DNA from: Petrosia ficiformis
Taxonomy: Eukaryota > Porifera > Demospongiae > Haplosclerida > Petrosiidae
Reading direction: 5' to 3'
Length of the DNA stretch: 64,000 nucleotides
Assembly (NCBI GenBank): GCA_947044365.1
Contig: OX345636.1
Location: forward strand, 33,485,212 to 33,549,211
Below are positions 58,088 through 64,000 of the stretch, piece after piece; positions within the stretch are counted from its first letter, which is position 1; each line of letters begins with the position of its first letter. A program made the translations under genes and the position numbers. The notes beneath the pieces were generated by a model. The model ran no database searches, was not told where the DNA came from, and saw only the letters and a program-made list of their open reading frames with translations.

Positions 58088-58940
58088 ACTTGTTCTTTTT
58101 GATCATCTGACACCTGTTTGTATGCGAGGCCTTAGCATTTACATTCCTCGATGTCTCTTGTTTGGGTGGGGCTGGTCTTGCTGCGCACATGCTAGTAGGA
58201 GCTCTTTCTGTTATTTGCGATTGAACTGTTGATCAGTTACTTGTCTAAGGAGTCACAGAAATCCATACTAGGTTAGTGAAATTATGTATACTGTTGCCAC
58301 GTGCAAAGATTTGCTTAGTTACTACATTTCGCGCGCGTTTCATGGTAGAAGACGGTTATACACCTCGGTACGGTTTCTACTGGATTTATGAAACCTCTTG
58401 CCCTTCGGCCCTCGGTTTGATAAATCCAGTAGAAACCTTTACCTCGGTGTATAACCTATACTTATATAGTTGTCAATTCCTTTATAATACTTCATAGACA
58501 TAAAACAACAGTCATGATGACCATTTTTACAACTGTAGCTATAATTATTAGCTGTAATTCATAGTGATGCATGTTCTTTTTGAAAATCTGACACCAATTT
58601 GTATGCTTGTGATTGAGGTCTTTCAGAGCTCTATTGCTTCCTCTCGTATGAGATTCCAAAAGAGTTGGGTGGGGCTGTTCCTGTAGCGCTAGCTTCGATG
58701 GATCAATTTCGCTGGAAGACCACACCTTATACTGGAGTGGAGGAGGAGCCGGAAGTCTGCCACATGTAGAGCTCTTTTTGTCATTTGCGATTGAATTGTT
58801 GATTAGTTACTTGTCTAAAGAGTCACAGAAACACACACTATATCCATAGGTTAGTGAAATTATGTATACTGTTGCCACGCGCAAAAATTTGCTTGGTTAC
58901 TGTATTTTGCGCGCGCGTTTCATGGTAGAAGATGGTTATA
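58088..58940. repeat. Tandem duplication of about 480 bp units
   Basis: Unit 1 (58088-58365) and unit 2 (58567-58938) share GTTACTTGTCTAA, ATTATGTATACTGTTGCCAC and GCGCGCGTTTCATGGTAGAA. Unit 2 has an extra internal stretch. Confidence 0.8.
58353..58456. repeat. Hairpin with GCCCTTCGGCCCTCGG core
   Basis: GGTTATACACCTCGGTACGG pairs with CCTTTACCTCGGTGTATAAC, with a second inner pairing TTTCTACTGGATTTAT against ATAAATCCAGTAGAAA. It is inserted after unit 1 of the tandem duplication. Confidence 0.8.
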
Positions 58941-59317
58941 CATTAAACCCCGTGGAAAGCAATTATAGGGATGGCCTAACGGGCCATAAAAACAAGGGTA
59001 CAATATTATATAATTATTACATAGCCACACCCATCTGTGAAATGACATGTGTAAGGACGGCCTGGGCTCAAAACAAATGACTGCCATGCCCCGTTGATCT
59101 GGTGTGGCTAAACATTGCCAGCACACAATGATATTGTATTATTATCACAAATAATTTTTTTTGCTCTATTATTGAATTGTACAATATTCATTATTATTAA
59201 GGAGCTATGAAGAGTACTAGTAACCAGTGGTGTGGAAACAGCCAGTCATGCAGGACATTGTCCGATAAATCTAGTGAATGTCTGGTAAATATTATTGACA
59301 GTGTTTTTTAATTCAAA

Positions 59318-60285
59318 CCATCAAATTAAAAATTGCCAATTAATTCATGAATGCACATGCACAGTCCAAACGTTTTTCTTCATAACTTCTATATTTTACA
59401 CAACACAGACTTTTAACTTACTTATACAGAGTACTTTCTAAGAATGTCATAGATACCAAAATCGTGGATCACTAGTGGGAGGAAAGCAGCAAGGTGAGTG
59501 TTTCAAAGTGCAGTGGCCAGTGCCAATACCCACACTTAGCGTCTTTGTCAATTTTATTGCTTATAACTTTGGATTGGTTAATTGTATAGCTTGGATTTTT
59601 GTACCAGCTTAAAGCACATTTTTACTAGAGACTGTCTTGTGTAGAAATGAGGTTGAAAAATATTAAAGGACTTCAAAAATGCAATCATTGACATCCACTG
59701 TTAATCCTCAAAATTATTCTGCAACTCATCAATATTTCCCACATATTATTGCACTAACATGAGAAAGTCCACCTCCATTCCTCTTCTACACACCCATAGG
59801 CTGAGAATATCCTTACAAGTGTGTGAATAGCAATGTCAACATCTAACCCTTAGCCCCATAGCACTACACCCAATTTTACCCAAAGGCTGTGATGAAGTGA
59901 GGCAAAACAAACCACTTCAGCCACAAGTTGCTCCCACATACATGTAAATATTGGCTTCCTTAGAAATGAAAATAATTAAGTGGTCTTTAATGGTCCTTTG
60001 GATAACTGAACATTTGAAGAAAACATAGCACAACAAACAAACAAACAAACAAACAAAATAAAGGTGAGTAAAAAATAAACACAAAACAAGTAACAATTTG
60101 AAAACAAAAAAGCAAGATCTGATTATCATAGGTAATAGGAATTAAGTATTAAATCGGTATCTATACCTAAACTATAGCTAAACTAAACGTTTGAGAGAAT
60201 CCAGGCATACTACGACTATAACTAAAAGTAGTCATTTTGTCACACACAGGGGCATACAATAGAACTCTAACCTGGACATTTATGA
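59318..60285. repeat. Second inverted duplication, right copy
   Basis: Reverse complement of 30878-32385, shorter by about 600 bases. Includes GTTGCTCCCACATACATG and the AAACAAACAAACAAAC run. Confidence 0.8.
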
Positions 60286-60313
60286 TGAAGATTTTGTCAG
60301 TTTTGCCACTCAC

Positions 60314-60983
60314 CGATTCTTATCCTTAACGACAATCTTTGGTCATCTAGGGTGTGGGTAGTCATGAAAACACTAGATATGAATAGGTATGTGTGTATTA
60401 AAACTTATCTGTATATATTACCAGCGATTTCAGCTCATCACTTGTAATTGAAATGTATGGGCGGAAATTGTTTTCCTTGCCAACCCTACATAATGATTAC
60501 TACCGTAATCTCTGGTTTTAGTGTCACATAATTATAAAAAATTATGCAAACTTACAGACACCTTCTTGGCCAGGTTGTCCAGCTTGTGGATCCTCAACCA
60601 CACAGGACTCAGGATCATTTTGAAGATGAGGATGTGCATCCTCTGTAGAAGAGAAAATGAGTAACAAACATCTTCTTACAAACGTAATATCTGCATGGAC
60701 ACACAAATTCTGTGTGCGTGTTTGGACATGCATGTGCAATGGTTTCCTGGCTCTTTTCTATCCCTCATCAGAAACTGTACTATATATAAATCCTGTTGTT
60801 ATATGAGATTACGTAGAGACCTGATGTGTTGAGCATACAATTAAGATCTGCAAAAACATGTTAACCACATACATGTGCATGGATGCACTGACCCTTAGCC
60901 TAATTTGTAAGTATGCACAAGTGGTTGTTAACTTACCACATTGAGACATTCCACACAGTAGATCATCAGGAAGCCTCCACAAT
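60314..60983 (-). CDS. Candidate three-exon stretch of an unknown gene
   Basis: Minus-strand blocks 60983-60937, 60642-60556 and 60346-60314 each have AG and GT borders and share compatible phases (1 to 1). Together they read LWRLPDDLLCGMSQC, then EDAHPHLQNDPESCVVEDPQ with AGQPGQEGV, then YDQRLSLRIRI. No domain recognised; a Cys pattern and QPGQEG run are visible. Very short exons make chance likely. Confidence 0.25.
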
Positions 60984-61481
60984 CTAGTAATTATACAACA
61001 ATAAGTTTCTGTCCCTTAGTGTACAAATGTGTTATTGTATGCATCTAGTCATCTACACCTCTGGTAATGTACATGCAACAGTGAACATTTCACAATAACA
61101 TCACATATAATATTCTAGAAATACCCTGATATTGCTAGCTAATAAACAAAATAAACGTTTTTTTTTGTTTACATATTTGAAGATTCTAAACATGAGGTCC
61201 TACTGTGTCTGGTAAAAGGTCAAAAATGCACAGCACAAAGTGATAACTGATATAATATATGATAAAGGTAGATTCCTTATCAGGTGTTAACATGGGAAGA
61301 TAATTTTCATTTGTTCAATAATCACCACTTCTGTATGTGGTTTGGCATGTAGACACTGGTTTTTGTATTTGTTTATGTGTGACATCTGCTCTGTGGTTGT
61401 TTATTCTTTCATTAAGAACATTAAGAACTGAAAGTGAATTTAAGGAATAGAGAATACATGGTAACTACAATCAATCCTTAC

Positions 61482-61643
61482 CTCAATAGAATATATGAAA
61501 CCAGTTGAGATGAGAGTCTTAAACAGGAAAGCCGTTGGATACACGACCTTCAAACTTGTTACCCCATTGAGATAATTATTACCTTTATCATATCTTATAT
61601 CATTTATAACTTTGTGCTGTGCATTCACTATATATTCATTCAT
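61482..61643 (-). CDS. Candidate first exon of an unknown minus-strand gene
   Basis: From ATG 61643 to donor ATTGAG|GTAAGG, 54 codons (MNEYIVNAQHKVINDIRYDK to STGFIYSIE). Its end phase (0) does not match the next candidate exon at 60983, so the link is unproven. Confidence 0.25.
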
Positions 61644-61937
61644 TTCTTAAAAGAGCATGGGTCATGTAATTTGAATAACTAAAGTGAACTGAGGACATGA
61701 TTTATAATAATTTACTTAATCAAAGTTGAATTCCATATTACAATAAATTGGAGGGAGAAATGATAACAGGATGTCCAGGCGTTTAGAACACAGAGTGAAT
61801 AATAAAACACGTACTAAGGCTACATTAATGAATATGTATAGTAGTTACAAATAGCAAAATGGCTTGGTTTAAAATAATTTACTGGCCAAGAAAACAAATA
61901 TTTCAATCCAAAACCATTATTCATTTGTGCCTTAACA

Positions 61938-61998
61938 TATATACATACTACATACATACATACATACAAACATACATATATATATACATACATACATT

Positions 61999-62059
<61 letters not shown>

Positions 62060-62075
62060 CATACATACAAATATA
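61938..62075. repeat. CATA and TA microsatellite
   Basis: Mixed ACATACAT units and a (TA)n run; short open frames here are artefacts. Confidence 0.9.
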
Positions 62076-62099
62076 CATATGTACATATGTGGTATGCAG

Positions 62100-62600
62100 A
62101 CCTGGGTTCAATTACAATTGTAATACAATTACAGCTAAAGTTGTGTAATTGTAATTGATACATCTGTCAGTTAAGAACAATATAATTGTAATTGTAATGT
62201 AATTTAAGTAAACATTTTCAATAAAAATGGAAGAAGATGTAGGGATGTCAAAACCCAAATTTAATTATAAGTCATAAAGATGTGCTGCAGTTACACCAGC
62301 AGTTTTGTGTGCTTATCATCAAAGCTATATAGCTGGCATGGCATTATCAAAAATTACAGCTGGTCCTTTTCACCTTTTTGTTCTGTAACTTATGTTATTG
62401 TACAAAAGGAATTTTGTTGCAGCTGGAGCTTATTTAGAGCCTTTGACTATTTCTCTCAACCATGCATGCCTAATGTTCTAGATAACAAAGAAAAGTATCC
62501 TGCATTTGCCAGGCTTTCATCAATCTATCCATCGCAGCATCTTCAGCACCAGCAGAGAGAATTTCAGCATTTCCGAAAAAATATTTAGATTGGGGCGTTG
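62100..62600. mobile_element. Inverted relative of the 29205-30480 element
   Basis: Reverse complement matches at TTGTAATGTAATTTAAGTAA, GGAAGAAGATGTAGGGATGT and GTGCTTATCATCAAAGCT. The copy is truncated. Confidence 0.7.
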
Positions 62601-63300
62601 TACTTTAAGCGATACTGATTGACAATGTGATATTGTTAATTGATTATGAATATATAATTAATAAGCCGGCTAAAAAATACTTTTGTGAGAACCCTGTTAA
62701 CAGTGCTAGTGATTATAAATTGAACACAGCCAGAGAGGCAGTGACCATTATGTGAAATGTGAACAGACTTTGATATGTCCAAGTTATAGTATTAACATTT
62801 TGGTATCATATATAGTTAATGTATTGTATTTGTATGTAACGTTCAGAAGGTTATCTTGTGCATGACTGCATGCAGCATGTTCTGCATGTAATTAAAGGAT
62901 GTTATTGGTGTGAAAGTGGGTGAAGGGTCTAGAACACTTAAATGTCTTACCATATAACCACACATCTTCTAACCTATTTGGGTTGGGGGCTGGGGGCACA
63001 ATCTTAAAAATATTGTTATTTTATCAACCCATTATAGTTAATGTGTCTACCAACATAGACTATTACACTATTATTATAAGTCATTTCCTCTATTGTTAAA
63101 ACACTGCTTGTTTTATTAATTTATTTGTACCAGTGTCTCCAGGGAAAATTTCTTGTAATTCCCTAGATTGGTATAAATTTAGCCCTAGAAATTCCCTGAC
63201 CCAGTTTCAAATTACCCCAGAAATCCTTAAATTACCCTTGATTTTAAATTTGTTTCTAAACATCATAAACCAATAAACTCAATCTTTTTCACATCCCGAA
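62601..63300. other. Intergenic, no gene seen
   Basis: AT-rich; includes repeated AAATTCCCTGA and CCCTAGA motifs near 63140-63240 that recur at 63880-63950. Confidence 0.45.
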
Positions 63301-63309
63301 GTCTGAATT

Positions 63310-63490
63310 GTACATTTCAATTTGCATATAGGATTGTAAGTGACACAGGAACAAGGTAAGCTTTGTTTTACCATTAGTAATGCATCCGCAACAGTTGAAG
63401 TCTTCAATTTGTTTCTTTGCTTAGCGTGACTTGGGAAAACAAACGTTCAACATCAGCATTCGAGTGAGGGAAAGACAGCAAAGAATTCAT
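63310..63490 (-). pseudogene. hAT transposase C-terminal remnant
   Basis: On the minus strand the sequence LLSFPHSNADVERLFSQVTL matches the well-known hAT dimerisation signature (SNADVER.FS). After one frame shift it continues RNKLKTSTVADALLM. Only this piece remains. A hAT-like end (GGGTGGGCAGATCGATACCG) is at about 63976-63995, so an old element may extend to the window edge. Confidence 0.72.
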
Positions 63491-64000
63491 TAACTTTGAT
63501 TATGGGGGGAAATATACTTGCATGGGAACTAGCTATATAGCATCCTGTATATTAGCAACAGTTCCCCAAAGCGAAACCATATCTACTTGATGCCCTGAAT
63601 AGTGAGGAAGATCAGATGACTCCATAAACTGGACTTCATGTTACTCATCATCTATAGTGTTCGTAAATCAACTCTTGTGAGTATGTTTAGAAACTTTGAT
63701 ACTCAGTTATCAAAAGCTACATAGATATTAGATTATCTATGTAGCTTTTGATAAACTATATTTAGATAATCCCAGTTGAGTGCACTTCAGTATTGTGAGA
63801 CATGCAAAACCCTATGAATATTATTAAGTATATGAATAAAATTATAAAAATATGAATAATTATTATTAAATGAGGAGGTCTTAAAAATACCCTAGATTCC
63901 CAAAAAATTCCTAACCTAGGCCCTAGATCAGCAAAAATTACCCTTGGTTAAAAAATCTCTAACTTTGGAGACTAAGGGTGGGCAGATCGATACCGAAAAT

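Overview
The window looks like nuclear DNA of an invertebrate animal, most likely a demosponge of the Amphimedon type. It is AT-rich. Its genes are split by short GT-AG introns, and its intergenic DNA is packed with small inverted-repeat elements, microsatellites and broken retrotransposons. One gene (ankyrin, Roc GTPase, COR, helical tail) has a domain mix typical of early-branching animals, and another is a recognisable nuclear gene for mitochondrial ribosomal protein S35. The sponge assignment is inference; I could run no database search.

Layout. Positions 1-8115 and 45715-54708 are two arms of one large inverted duplication. Each carries a near-identical gene of about 1075 codons: 2251-5487 on + and 47604-50831 on -. 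It encodes a secreted-then-membrane protein with a beta-helix-like ectodomain, a Cys-rich stalk and about nine membrane segments. The left copy is followed by a broken tandem repeat of its own last exon region (5637-6085). Positions 8.1-15.6 kb hold nested inverted-repeat elements, one carrying a small open frame (11562-11832), and a roughly 1 kb direct duplication with two remnants of a PD-(D/E)XK nuclease-like transposon protein.

Positions 16010-22749 form a six-exon gene of 935 codons (ankyrin repeats, Roc GTPase, COR, C-terminal helical domain). All exon phases agree, and its 3.3 kb first intron is filled with transposable elements. Positions 23.5-26.4 kb hold transposon debris and a 1.2 kb terminal-inverted-repeat element with a 9-bp target duplication. 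MRPS35-like exons follow at 26399-27331, then an 800 bp minisatellite and more palindromic elements to 35 kb.

Positions 36037-37464 (-) encode a protein-kinase-like domain preceded by a possible restriction-endonuclease-like domain, interrupted by one stop codon. Positions 39.4-43.4 kb hold long microsatellites and a nearly intact LINE with one stop codon; an older relative lies at 45 kb. Beyond the right arm, 56123-56947 is a disrupted second copy of the helical domain of the 16-22 kb gene. After it come a reverse transcriptase fragment (57.0-58.0 kb), tandem and hairpin repeats, candidate minus-strand exons (60.3-61.6 kb) and an hAT transposase remnant (63.4 kb).

There is no operon logic here. 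The coherent themes are duplication by inversion, paralogous innate-sensor-like genes (surface receptor pair, Roc/COR pair), and heavy transposon colonisation.
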